Assembly (NCBI RefSeq): GCF_001540865.1
Contig: NC_033627.1
Coordinates: 5,138,127-5,202,126, forward strand
Reading direction: 5' to 3'
From: Ananas comosus
Lineage: Eukaryota > Streptophyta > Magnoliopsida > Poales > Bromeliaceae
Length of the DNA stretch: 64,000 nt
Shown here piece after piece: positions 1 through 11,227 of the stretch. The notes below the pieces were generated by a model. That model was not told the DNA's origin. It saw only the letters and a list, made by a program, of their open reading frames with translations, and did no database searches. Positions within the stretch are counted from its first letter, which is position 1. Each line of letters opens with the position of its first letter. The position numbers were made by a program, and so were the translations under genes.

Positions 1-88
1 ATGCTTTGCAGTGATTTTGTGGATTATAACTTATATTTCTAGGTTGACTTATTTTGAAAGATCGCTAATAGATAAGCTTATTTCACAG

Positions 89-1944
89 CTGAAGCTGATC
101 GAGAAGGAGGTGGACCTGTAGAAATAACAATAGAGGAATCAAACAAAAGTGGTTTTCATGCAAAGCAGGATGCTGGTTATTTCAGATTTATAGCTCCGTG
201 CCTCTTTTATGGTGCAGCAACTGTTAACCAATCTGCTACATCAAGGAATGTCCAAGAGGTATTCGTTCAAAGATAACCTGTTCAAACAGTATAACAATGT
301 GGAAATCACCGCTCTCTCTTTTTCTTTCATCTTGGTGACTAACTTGTGCTGACTCAGAATATTTCAGCTCAACCCCAGCAGAGGTTCAAGAGGTTTCTTC
401 TCATATTTATGTGCATCCCAGTCAGTCCTGGAAGAAGCCGAGTAATTTTCACATTCCCAAGGAATTTTGCAGTTTGGATTGACCGATTTTTTCCACGATG
501 GATATTTCATATGGGACAAAACCTTATTTTGGATTCAGATCTTTATCTTCTCCATGTAGAGGTACTATCCATATCCCTTGCTTTTTATCTCTGTGCCATC
601 TTATTGTTTAGGTTTTCAACAAGGAAACTCTCAAGATGGCTATCCTATACCCCTTCCTTTTTTTGTTGATTGTAATGTTTTATCAGAATTTTGTAATTTT
701 TTTACGTGACCACTGAAACACTTGGCTTGTGTGTTAAAAACATATAACCAGGTTTCCAGGATTTGATTCACTTGGTTCTTTGGGGCTATTTCCTCGTCAG
801 TTGATGACACTTATTTTGTTTTCCATCTAGATTGTGCTTTCTGGTCATAATCTGTGTCTTGCTGAAGATACCATCATAAACTTGTTTTTAACGCCTTTTT
901 GATTAATGCCAACTCTTTTTGACCCATTAATATACCTCCTTTCGGTTTTACTAAATTCTCTTTAGGAGCGCAAGATCGCGAAAGCTGGCTTTTCCAATTG
1001 GTTCAAAGCTTGTTACGTGCCAACAAAGTCAGATGCCATGGTTATAGCCTTCAGAAACTGGTTAAGAAAATATTCAAACAATCAGGTTAACTGGGGGAGC
1101 ATGTCTAGCGAGCAGCTTCCACCAACTCCTCCGAGAGAGCAGCTGATGGACAGGTACAACAATATTTGGAGTGGATGCCTTCATTCTCTGGTTGTGATGA
1201 ATCACTGGTTATATACTCTTTATTTAGTAGATTATTGTAGATTTTATATTTGTTACACTGAAAATTCATTTATTGACACATATGCAACTTTACCATCTTA
1301 TTTTTTTTTTTTAATATATATACACAGTTGAAACTGCATTTTCTTTGATGGGATTGTTCATTATTTATACACCTTGGAGATTTGTTTGACAATAGTTTTT
1401 CACTTCTTTATGTTTCTTTTTCAAACGAAATTAAGCTCGCAAGCTGATTTACAGTAACACTGGCACACTCCATAGCACAGAATTTGGATTTTTTTTCTTT
1501 TAAAAATGGATAAACAATAGTGCAACCAAGTGGGACCTAAATTTTCGAAGGTGGTGTATGAAGTTCAGATTTAGTTGGAATACGTGTAAATAGATAATTT
1601 TTCATTGGGAATAATGTTATTGTTTCGTAATTATTAAACAAGTAGGAAGCGAGCTAAACTTCTCTTGTTCTATATAATTTCTTTTCAGATACTGGTCGCA
1701 TGTTGTGCAATGCAGTAGCTGCCGTGGAGGATTGAAATTTCTAAAGGCCCTCGAGTTTTCTCTTCAAGTTCTCTCGTTAGCCCTAATTGGGACTGTTGCA
1801 GCTGCCAGACATAGTTTAACTTCAGCCACCGCAAGGAATTCTATCGTCTTTGCAGCAGTACTGTGTTTTGCGGCTTCACGGTGGCTCTCTCATTTCATCT
1901 ACAAGACCTTCTATTTCCATGATTACAACCATGCTTTCAAATGA
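89..1944 (+). CDS. PTC52/PAO-like Rieske oxygenase, copy 1 (3' exons only)
   Basis: Partial gene, cut off by the left window edge. Four exons are seen: 89-258, 358-561, 966-1153 and 1689-1944 (TGA 1942-1944). All have GT/AG borders, and their phases agree with copy 2. The translated parts match the C-terminal half of the PTC52/ACD1-like family (chloroplast Rieske mononuclear-iron oxygenases related to pheophorbide a oxygenase): [39 protein letters not shown], the CxxC pair in [10 protein letters not shown], then hydrophobic membrane segments and the ending [18 protein letters not shown]. The Rieske and iron-binding parts would lie upstream, outside the window. The protein should sit in a chloroplast envelope or thylakoid membrane. 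All four exons are open. Copy 1 keeps family-typical residues where copy 2 has changed. The exact substrate cannot be told from sequence. Confidence 0.88.
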
Positions 1945-2217
1945 TTACTCTGCAGGTCAGACCTTCTCTTAACAAAATATAGTAAACATTATTTACCTTC
2001 CTTCTGTGATACTCCGTCATAACTGCAATATTGATGTATATAACTGAACAGACATACATGATACATAATCTCTGTCACAAAATTGTAATTATAAGGCATC
2101 TTACCATGCGCAGTTATAGAAAATTCTGCATCGGGTTCTTTCAATTTTACATCCCCGAGCGTTAGCATTGGAAATTGCAGCTTTTCTTATGTTCTTATAC
2201 CTTGTTATTCCCCTAGT

Positions 2218-3400
2218 TATGGAAAACCCTATGTAATTGCTATCTCCAGAGTTCTTCATAAAGCCCGGGCTTTGTAAATGTGCATTAGTGCTACTATCAC
2301 CTTCGAATTATTTATAAGAGTCCTTTTTGCATTTAGCCCCCTATATTTTTTTTTGGGTTAATTACACCAAGGTCCCTAACTTTTACACAGTTTTTCAATT
2401 TTGTCCCCAACCTTTTTTTTTTTTTTTGTGCAATCAAGTCCCTAATCTTTTGATTTCATTTCAATTAAGTCCCAATCGTTAGACAGCCGTTAAAATTGAC
2501 GGAAAATGCCACGTCAGCACCACAGAGGCGCCATGTCAGCGCCACGGTGGCGCTGTGTCAGCGGATTGCAAAAAAAAAAAAAGGTTAGGGACCAAATTGA
2601 AAAATGGTGCAAAGGTTGAGGACCAATGGTGTAATTAACCCATTAAATTTATAAATTCAAAAAAATTTTATTTAAGATTTAAATTTTAAATTTAAAATTT
2701 TGAATTTTTTTTAGGGACTAAAATGAAAAATGTGCAAAGTTTAGGGACCTAATTGATATGCAAAAGGTTGCCATATAGACGTTGACGTGGTGATTCCGTT
2801 AATTTTAACCCTTTTTTTAACGGTTGAGACCTAATTGTAATAAAATCAAGACGTTAGGGACTCAATTGTAAAAAAAAAAAGGTTGGGGATTCAAGTGAAA
2901 ATTGGTGGAAATGTTGGGGACTACTGGTGTAATTAACCCTTTTTTTTTTTACAAATGATCCCAATAAATTTATATTTCGAGAAATGACACTCTTCATGCC
3001 ACGCAAAGCTTTATGTTGGACTCGGAAGAGTCATATAAGCGTTTTAAGTTGAACATGATGATTTAGTTATTGTGTTTAAACACGGTAATTGGATTATCGT
3101 GTTTCTTTTTTGTGTTTTTCACCGTATTTGTTTTATTTTTCATCTCTCGTAAGTCGAAGAATAGAGGGACTAAAGTATGGTTATAAATACGGTAATTTCA
3201 TCACCATGTTTAAACACATTGATTGAATTATCGTATTCAACTTAACATAATCTTCTTTTGTTAAACGTGGTGCTTGTGTGGCAAGGAGATGGTTATTTAT
3301 GTAAATATAAATTTGCTAAGGCTATTTATTAAAATAAAAGTTGTGAGGGACCTAAATGCAAAAAAAAATCCATATTTATATTTGAGTTTTTCAATAATTG
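2218..3400. repeat. Insertion with inverted-repeat elements, absent from copy 2 flank
   Basis: The 3' flanks of the two oxygenase copies align (about 1945-2217 with 16644-16912, then 3400-3550 with 16912-17060), but copy 1 carries about 1.2 kb extra between them. Inside is an inverted repeat: GGGTTAATTACACCA at 2355 faces TGGTGTAATTAACCC ending at 2641 and again at 2939. The arms continue as motifs of the type 'ggtccctaac...caattt', so a small element seems to carry a duplicated right arm. A second weak inverted repeat lies at about 2950-3345. No coding capacity is seen. These are probably MITE-type DNA elements of unassigned superfamily; boundaries are approximate. Confidence 0.55.
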
Positions 3401-3551
3401 AACAAACTTAACATATTGCTCTCACATTACTGCTGATTGTCTTGTTTTCGAAATATAATAATTTGTGCAAAGAAGCTGATATTAACTTTTCTTATTCCGT
3501 TACGCGCGGAGCAAGCCTAATTTTTTTTTCTACTATTTTACAATTATATCA

Positions 3552-5116
3552 TCTATTTATTTAACTACATTAAAGGAGGGTTTGGGAGACCTTAGAGTGA
3601 CACGTGTCCCCCCAACCCTCCTCTTCTCTCTCCTTCTATACACACACAACAACACACACAACACACACAGCACACAACATATATATATATATATATATAA
3701 TATATATAATATATATAGTATATATATAAATTTAAAATTTAAAAATTTTGATAATTTTAAATTTTAAAAGTTTAAATTTTAAATTAATATTTTTATAATT
3801 TAAATTATAATATTTATTTTAAATTTTAAACTTTTTAAAAATTTAAAATTTAAATCTTAAATCTAATAATACGTGTAAATACATTAAAGGAGGGTTTGGG
3901 GACTTACCGAGTACACGTCGTCCCCCAACCCCTCTTCTCTTCCTTTCTTTACACACACACACCAACACACAACTACAACACACACATATATATTATATAT
4001 ATATATAATTATAATATATATATATAATTATATAATTTTAAAATTTAAGAAATTTTGATATTTTTAAAGTTTTAAAAGTTTTAAATATTAAATTTATATT
4101 TTTATATTATTAGATTTATAATATTTATTTTAAATTTTAAACTTTCAAATTTAAAATTTTAAATCTCTAAAGATTTTTAATAAATACGCGTAATAAATCG
4201 CGTAATATAAATTTAACGCTAATAAAATGTAATTTAAATTACATAAAATCTAGGTTTTAGTCAATATTATAATATATATTATACGTAATATATTAATATA
4301 TATTATAATATATATATATATATGTATATATGATATATATAGTATATATTATTATTTATATTATTTATTGATTATTATTATTAGTTATTATATCTAAGCA
4401 TTAAGGACGGGTTATGGGGTAGACCTTGTAGATGGACAGCTTGTCCCCCAACCCTCTCTTTCTCTCTCTTCTTTAGCAAACACATCACGACACACACACA
4501 GCACACACACACAACACACACAATAATATATATATAATATATAATATATATATATATAAAAATCTTAAAAATTTAAAAAATTTCTGATATTTTAAATTTT
4601 AAAAGTTTTTAAATTTTAAATTTTATTTTATATTTTACATTATGAATATTTATTTTTAAATTTAAACTTTTCAAAATTTAAATTTTAAATTTTCTCTAGA
4701 TCTAATAATACGCGTAATAAATCGCGTAATAAAATTTACTAATAAATTATTTAAAATTACATAAAATACTGGCTGTAAAATAAAAAATATAGAATTCTAT
4801 TTAGGACTAAAAATTTTAGAATATAGTGTATAGTGTAATATATCAATTATTTATTAAATAATTTTTTTTACAATTTTACATTTTTTTTTATTTATTGGTT
4901 TTCTTAAATTATTTTGATAGATTTATCTCAAATTCTTTTCATATAAATTTTATAAAATAAATTATTGTATAAATTTACTTTGCGCATAATTATTTTTATA
5001 TAACATTTTATTTAATTAATAATTAGACTTATAAAACTATATAAAAATATTAAAAAATATATAATTTATTATAAAAATAATTTTATATCCGCAGCATCGC
5101 GCGGGTAATTTACTAG
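3552..5116 (+). mobile_element. Non-autonomous Helitron (1,565 bp) with defined ends
   Basis: The element starts with TC (3552-3553) and ends with CTAG (5113-5116). A GC-rich hairpin-like stretch (CCGCAGCATCGCGCGG, about 5091-5106) lies just before the 3' end, which is the Helitron signature. Its host dinucleotide is A (3551) and T (5117). The unoccupied site is visible in the paralogous flank of copy 2 (about 17052-17065, atatca/ttgttcat), so the boundaries are direct observations. It encodes no Rep/helicase. Internally it holds three diverged repeats, described separately. Confidence 0.85.
3570..4745 (+). repeat. Three diverged direct repeats inside the Helitron
   Basis: Each unit begins with CATTAAAGGAGGGTTTGGG or a close variant (3569, 3880, 4398). 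It is followed by a CCCCCAACCC-type segment, a CT-rich tract, an (AC)n tract, a (TA)n tract and a block of A/T runs. Units 2 and 3 end in an 'acgcgtaataaatcgcgtaat' type motif (about 4185-4205 and 4710-4730). Units differ mainly by insertions, deletions and repeat length. Small ORFs here are chance. Confidence 0.7.
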
Positions 5117-5432
5117 TTATTCATTAAATGATAGTGATCTGTTTCTAACATAATATGTGTTGTTTTTTTTTCTTTTATTTTATCAACAACTTAGAAATAC
5201 ATCCAGCATTACAAGGGAGATCAGATTGTAAGATAATATGATCTTACAAAGTTGCATTGGCAAGAGCATGAGCTTCTACAAAGGCCCAGTGCGTTATCAG
5301 AAAGAATAGCGAGAACTTCTTTCCACACATATCTGTAGATAATTGTATAGAATGCTGCCCACGAACTAATTAGTTGAAGTGTATGTAAAATAGCATATAA
5401 TTTTTCCTCGGCAATAGAGCAGGCGTAGATAA

Positions 5433-5590
5433 GTTTTTTTTTTTTTTTTTTTTGAGAGAAAGATAGCATGCTATCCACTTTATTTTTTTTAGAAATAAAT
5501 TTAGTTGAAAATGTGAATAAACTAAGATTCGAATTTGAGACCTCAGATACCAATCACTAAATTCTCTGCCACTTGCACCAGGGTCGGTCA
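5433..5590 (-). mobile_element. tRNA-derived SINE, reverse orientation
   Basis: Read on the minus strand it begins near 5590 with CCGACCCTGGTGCAAGTGGC, has a box-A-like AAGTGGCAGAG, a box-B-like TTCGAATC region, AAGTTTATT and TAAAATAAA motifs, and GCATGCTATC. It ends in a long A-tail (the T-run at about 5434-5453 on the plus strand). The same arrangement recurs at 23821, 23989, 24513, 32988 and 40466. Confidence 0.65.
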
Positions 5591-5646
5591 GTTAGGCGCA
5601 AATAAACTTAGTAAGATAATTGGGGCCGAAGGTACTTGTACCTTTA

Positions 5647-6282
5647 GCCTGCGTTTGGTGTTGGTATAAATAAAAATTGCTTATTTCAAGAATAAATACA
5701 AGTTGAGGTATAAGTAGGAATTATATTAATTTTATATTTGCATGAAAATTGAGTTGTTTTTGGAGAATAAGATAGTGGTGTTTAGATACTTTAGATTAGA
5801 ACAGAAGGAATAAAAATTATAATTTTAAATTAAAAATATTTTATTAATTATAAAAATAACAACTTTTTAATTAGTTATTTTAGTTAGATAATTAGTTAAA
5901 GATGAAATAGATTAATTAATCAAACTATTAATGATTGATCAATTTAAATATCGGTTATTGAATGAATTGATTAAAATGTTAATTTTAATTAATTAATTAA
6001 TTATAAATAATAAATAAATTAATTACTTTACTATTTAAACAAATATGTAATGACTTAAATACATTAATTAGATTAATTAATAATTTAATACCATAATTAA
6101 AATTAGATTAGATTTTAATTAACTTTGTTTTTATTTGGAAACAAAGTTTGTTCAAGAAAGGATGGTGGAACAGCTCTTTCAAGATCATACGGGATTATAC
6201 CAGCTTATTTTAGACATAGAAAATTTACTATTTTCAGATGAAAAAATCAGCGTGCCATTTTGTTCCCGAACCAAACACAATC
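5647..6282. mobile_element. Tourist/Harbinger-like MITE upstream of oxygenase copy 2
   Basis: The terminal inverted repeats are imperfect: GCCTGCGTTTGG at the left and CCAAACACAATC at the right. They are flanked by a 3-bp duplication TTA (5644-5646 and 6283-6285). The interior is AT-rich, with repeated TTAATTAATTAA-type tracts. It ends about 180 bp before the oxygenase copy 2 start codon, so it occupies the promoter-proximal region. Confidence 0.6.
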
Positions 6283-6464
6283 TTAAGGATCAAAGTGTCA
6301 CAACAGTCATAGTTTGAGGACCAAAAAGTATAGTTTAGCTAATTCCCATAAAACAAAACTGAACAAGGCTCACACACTTCCAACCGTCGCTTCTTCATCC
6401 TCACATTCCCTGCTCAAAACTATCCTCCTCCCACTCCCCCTCCCCTCGATCTTCATCATCCACT

Positions 6465-9400
6465 ATGCTATCTCTCATCACCCTCCCTTCTCCTCGCCTC
6501 TTCCCCACTCCCTCTCCTTCGCCACCCAAAACCCTAAACCCTAAACCCTCTCCTCCCCTCTCCCTCCACCACCACCTCCGCCGCCACCGCAGTCCCGCAC
6601 GAACCGCCACCACCGTTCTCCGCTCCCACGGCCTCTCCTCCGCCCCCTCCCCCGCCCTCTCCGACGCCTCCGACCCCTTCGACATCGGCGCCGGCCAGGG
6701 CGACGATGCGAAGTTCGATTGGTACGCCCAATGGTACCCGGTGGCTCCCCTGTGCGACCTCGACAAGCGGGCGCCGCACGCGAAGACGGTGATGGGGCTC
6801 GACGTGGTGGTGTGGTGGGACCGGGCCGAGGGGCGGTGGCAGGTGTTCGACGACCGCTGCCCCCACCGCCTCGCCCCGCTCTCCGAGGGCCGCATCGACC
6901 CCCGCGGCCGCCTCCAGTGCGTCTACCACGGCTGGTGCTTCGACGGCAGCGGCAACTGCAAGTACATTCCCCAGGCGCCGTCCAGCGGCCCCCAGGTCAG
7001 CTCCATTTGGGGTTCTAAAACATGATTTACTCGTGTTTTACTTTTGAATTAGTGTAGTTTTCTAGATGGTTCTTGTTTTAGAATTGCATCATATAATTGG
7101 GAGCTCAATTGAGTGCAAATTGGGCACTAGTTGTGTGATGTGATGTCTCATGGGATGGGAAATAAATTATGATTGAGGATGTTAGAACCAAAGGCTGACT
7201 TTGTAATAATAACTGAACTTAAGCGGGACTCTTGATTTGGGCCCAATGAGTTATTAGTGTTAGACGTCGGATCGTTACATTTGGGGCCTTTGGAGCCTCT
7301 TTATTTAACCGTAAGTGGGCTTTGGATTGAACTACAGTTCAGATGAAGATTACTTCTCCTCCATTGTTTGTTTTTATGGCTGCCGAAGTAAAGTTTTTCC
7401 ACTTCTGTTGTTTATTTGGCAGAAAGTGAATGATGTAAAAAGTGAAGTTCCTCACTTCCTATGTTTCTTTTATCGAAAACTCTTGAGTCCTCACACTCCC
7501 AGTAAACTGGCCTCCTATATAGGGATGTAATGTCGGCCGTGCCGGGCCAAAGTTCTTGGAACCCGGCCCAGCACTGCCCCCCGGCCTGGACTGCACTGGC
7601 CGTGCCGGGCCGGGCCGGGCTTCGGGCCAGCTCTTTTTTATTTTATTAATTTTATTTAAAAATATTTAAATTTTTTAAAAAATAAAAATAAAAATATTAA
7701 TTTTTTAAAAAATAATATATCAGTAAAAAAAATTAAAATTTTAAAATATATTTATAAAAATATTAAAATTTTAAATTATTTTTAAAATTTTAAAGTTTTT
7801 GGACCAAAATATCCTCCCAACAGTCAATTTTTGACTGTTGGGAAGGGCATTTTAGTTCAAGCTCAATTCCCAAAGCCACAGCCCAACTCTTTGACTCTTG
7901 GGAGTCCCAAAGTAACAGCCCAACTCCCAAAGTGGGAGTTGGGTGGTGCAAGGCCTTGGGAGTTGGGTGGTACCCAGTGCTTGAAAAGACGCGAGGCGCA
8001 AAAAGGCGCAAGACCTTTTTGGAGCCTAGGCGCGAGGCGCACTACGAGGCGCGCGCCTCAAGAAGGCAAGGCCCACATTTACTAAATCTAATTTAATTTG
8101 ATATTCCACATTAAAAAAAAACTCCAAAATAACCATACAAAAGTAAAATAACTATCAAAAAGTAAAGAAATTTGTTTTGCCAGGCTGAAGCTAGCAGCAT
8201 CAGCGTTTTTGGATTCCAATTCCAACAAGAAACTCTAAGGGCTTGTTTGGTTTAAGGGTGGAATTGGAATGGATAATGGAATGGGAATGAATTGGAATGG
8301 TAATTGGAATGGCCCACTCCCCCAAGACGTTTGGTTTATTTGTGGATTGAGAATTGGAATGAGTTATTCACATTTCATTGTTTTGTTCGTATAAACTAAA
8401 AAAATTATAGGATACTATAATACTAATTTTTCTCTCAAATATAAATTTATATTATTTAAAATTTATGAAAAATATAATACTATTCTCTAATAAGTTTTCC
8501 AAAAACAATATCAAATTTATTTTTAAAAACTTTTATTGATGTTGGTTAGGGATAGGGTTTTAAGAGAGGATAGATTTTTTTTTTTTGATGAGAAAGGGGG
8601 TGAAGAGAAGGAGGGTAAGATGGTCACATGAACTTCGAGAACTTAGTGGGCTTCCGGAATGAAATCTCAATCCGGGCTAGAAGACCGGAATCAAGTTGAA
8701 GGCTAATGGGCCATTCCCATTTCAGTTCGGAATAGGAATCCCAAACCGATTCATGCGAATCAAACAAAATTAACCGGATTTGATCAAACCGATTCCCATT
8801 CCATACCCAAAATGGATGAACCAAACAAGCCCTAAATGTTTTCATTGCCAAACACTTGGCATCTGCCCTAGATGAAAAAAAAAAAACATTTGGGAAAAAA
8901 TAAAAAAAATATTAAAAGGAATCAAATCCTATAAATAATAACTAAAAACAAGTTCAAAACAAAAAACTGGATCAAGAAATATGCAATCGAAACAAAAAAA
9001 GTAAAAACATATGAAAAAAAAAAGAAAAATCTCAAAAATACATCAAATCCTGAAAAAAATAACTAAAAATAGATTCAAAGGAAAAATATTGGAGTATAGA
9101 GGCAATACTTACTTGATTGCTGCTTGTTCTTGCTTTCTTGCTGCCGCTGCTCCTGTTTCTGCTGCTGCAGTGCCGCTGTAAATAAAAAAACTGATGCTGC
9201 TCTTGACAATAGATGCTTGCTGAGTGCTGACCACTGCTCCTCCTTGCTTCTTCCTACTGCGGATGCTTGCTGGATGCGAAGTTGCCCACGGATAGAGAAG
9301 GGATAGGGAGAGAAGGGCGGTAGAAGGAGAGGGCAGTAGATGATTTCATTAGGGTTTTTTTTTATGTTTCTTATAGAATCTTTTACTAAGCTTATCGGGT

Positions 9401-11192
9401 TAAAACATAAAATTTATACCCAAAATCCAACAACCCGAAAACCTTAGTCCAAAATCCAAGAAATATTAAATATGCTGAGGCGCGCGCCTTATGTGCGCCT
9501 CGCGCCTCGCCTGAGGCGCGCGCCTCAGGGCCTAGGCACGCGCCTCAGCACTAGCGCCTCGCCTCACTATTGCTGAGGCGCTGAGGCCCGTGCCTCGCGC
9601 CTAAGCGCTAAGGCGCGCGCCTCAGGCGCACCTTTTCAAACACTGGTTGTACCCAACTCCCAAGTCCCTGCCTGGGCGCGGCTCGGGAGGGCCTGACCAC
9701 ACAGGCCGGGCCGTGCTGTGCCTGGGTACCCTCTAGGCCCGGCATAGCCCAGGCCTATGTCGTGCCGGGCCGTGCCGGGCCATCGGGCCACGGGAGCAAG
9801 GCTCAGCACGGCCGATTTGACTGGCCGACTCCTATATGACATTGTTGCCTTTTATATAACTTAATAAATAATAATTTATAATATAATAAATAAAAAATAA
9901 TATAATTGTATCTCGATATAATTATAAAATGTAATTTAAAATAACTAAATTTATTTTTTTGTGTATAAATGATAATAATGCAACAATAAAATCCTAAAGT
10001 GAAAGAAATATCAAAATTCAACTAATCAATTTTCACTTTATTTTAAATGTGCAAACTAAATAAAAGATATATTAAAACTTAACTAATCAATCTCCATCAC
10101 ATTTTATACGCGCAAACTAATGAGTTGTTACTTTTTTCCATCACGGCCGCACTTCATTTGAGGGCATTTGCCACCTCTCCAACACATGAGACGAGGCCAA
10201 CAAGGTAAGGATCTGCCTGAGGTCTTTTGGCACTTGAACGAGGCCCTGGGCTAGGTGGCTCTATCAATTGCACATCTACTAACGACTCGATCAATCGCAT
10301 AGCCGCTGCAGCTCGATCAATCGCACAGTTGCATAACTGAGTCTCATACGGTCCATCTGGTCTAGCTTGTACCTGGCCAAGTGGCACATTGATCAATTGC
10401 ACATGCCCACTAAGGCCCTCGACTAGGTGGCTCCATCAATAGCACAGGCACAACCATCTGCGACTGAATCAATCGCACAGCCGCTGCAGCTCGATCAATC
10501 TCACAGCTGCAAGGGATACCTGCAGAGGATCCACTAGCTGGGGAGCGACTCCACGCGAGTACACAATACAGTTGAGACCTCTTGCATTAACAGAGAATAA
10601 CTTAACCTCATCTCGTGATCTACAGATCATATCAATCTCCACTCAACAAGGTAACAACAAGTGTCATAGGAGTAGAGGTCTTCTGGACTCACGACATCAA
10701 ATCAGTGTACTAGATAAACACAACATCTTGACATATCAATAAATACAGATTGCAAAATCTAATTTCTTATTTACATAATGTCCCACTACCTCAACAATGG
10801 CAAAGACATGAAATCAGTATACGACTCAATCCATCAATAATATAAACAATCTGACAAGAATCCCCAACATTGATCGATAAATATCCAGAATAATACCACC
10901 AATATCATAACTATGAATGATATACCAAAGATACAATCATGCAAGAGAATTAACAGGCATCTCAGAAATTTAGGCATACAAGATGAATAGACATAGTGAT
11001 TAGTTCATCAGTTTCAGCGACAATGGAACCAACCTGGATAGTTGTTAGAAAGAAAGCAAGGAGGAAGAAGAGATTGTCGATACCAAGAAGTCTAGCAATC
11101 CTTAGCAGCAAGAATTAGTACTCTAGTCTTCTCCACTCCTTTTCTTTTCCTCTCCTTCCTCCTTTTTTTTTTCTTTCCTTTCCTTTTTCTTT

Positions 11193-11227
<35 letters not shown>

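Larger units (their letters stand above)
7520..9828. mobile_element. hAT-like element in intron 1 (outer of three nested)
   Basis: An exact 8-bp target duplication, ctcctata, flanks it (7512-7519 and 9829-9836). The 23-bp termini share TCGGCCGTGC at their inner ends. Subterminal regions are full of GCCGGGCC/GGCCGTGCC motifs at both ends, a pattern seen in plant hAT elements. There is no transposase ORF, so it is non-autonomous. It contains a second hAT-like element. Confidence 0.75.

Noticed and set aside
3582..3767. Small ORF in Helitron
   Set aside because: Made of (AC)n and (TA)n tracts and not kept in the other two internal repeats.
6529..6550. Telomere-like CCCTAAA repeats marking a chromosome-internal telomere
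   Set aside because: Only three units within the coding part of exon 1 (encoding part of the transit peptide), so chance or a telo-box-like motif at most.
6401..6929. Long minus-strand ORFs opposite oxygenase exon 1
   Set aside because: GC-rich antisense shadows; composition is Gly/Arg/Glu-rich and the plus-strand frame has clear Rieske motifs.
9124..9306. Small Cys-rich secreted-like peptide
   Set aside because: It arises from CTG repeats inside a hAT-like element and has no conserved spacing.
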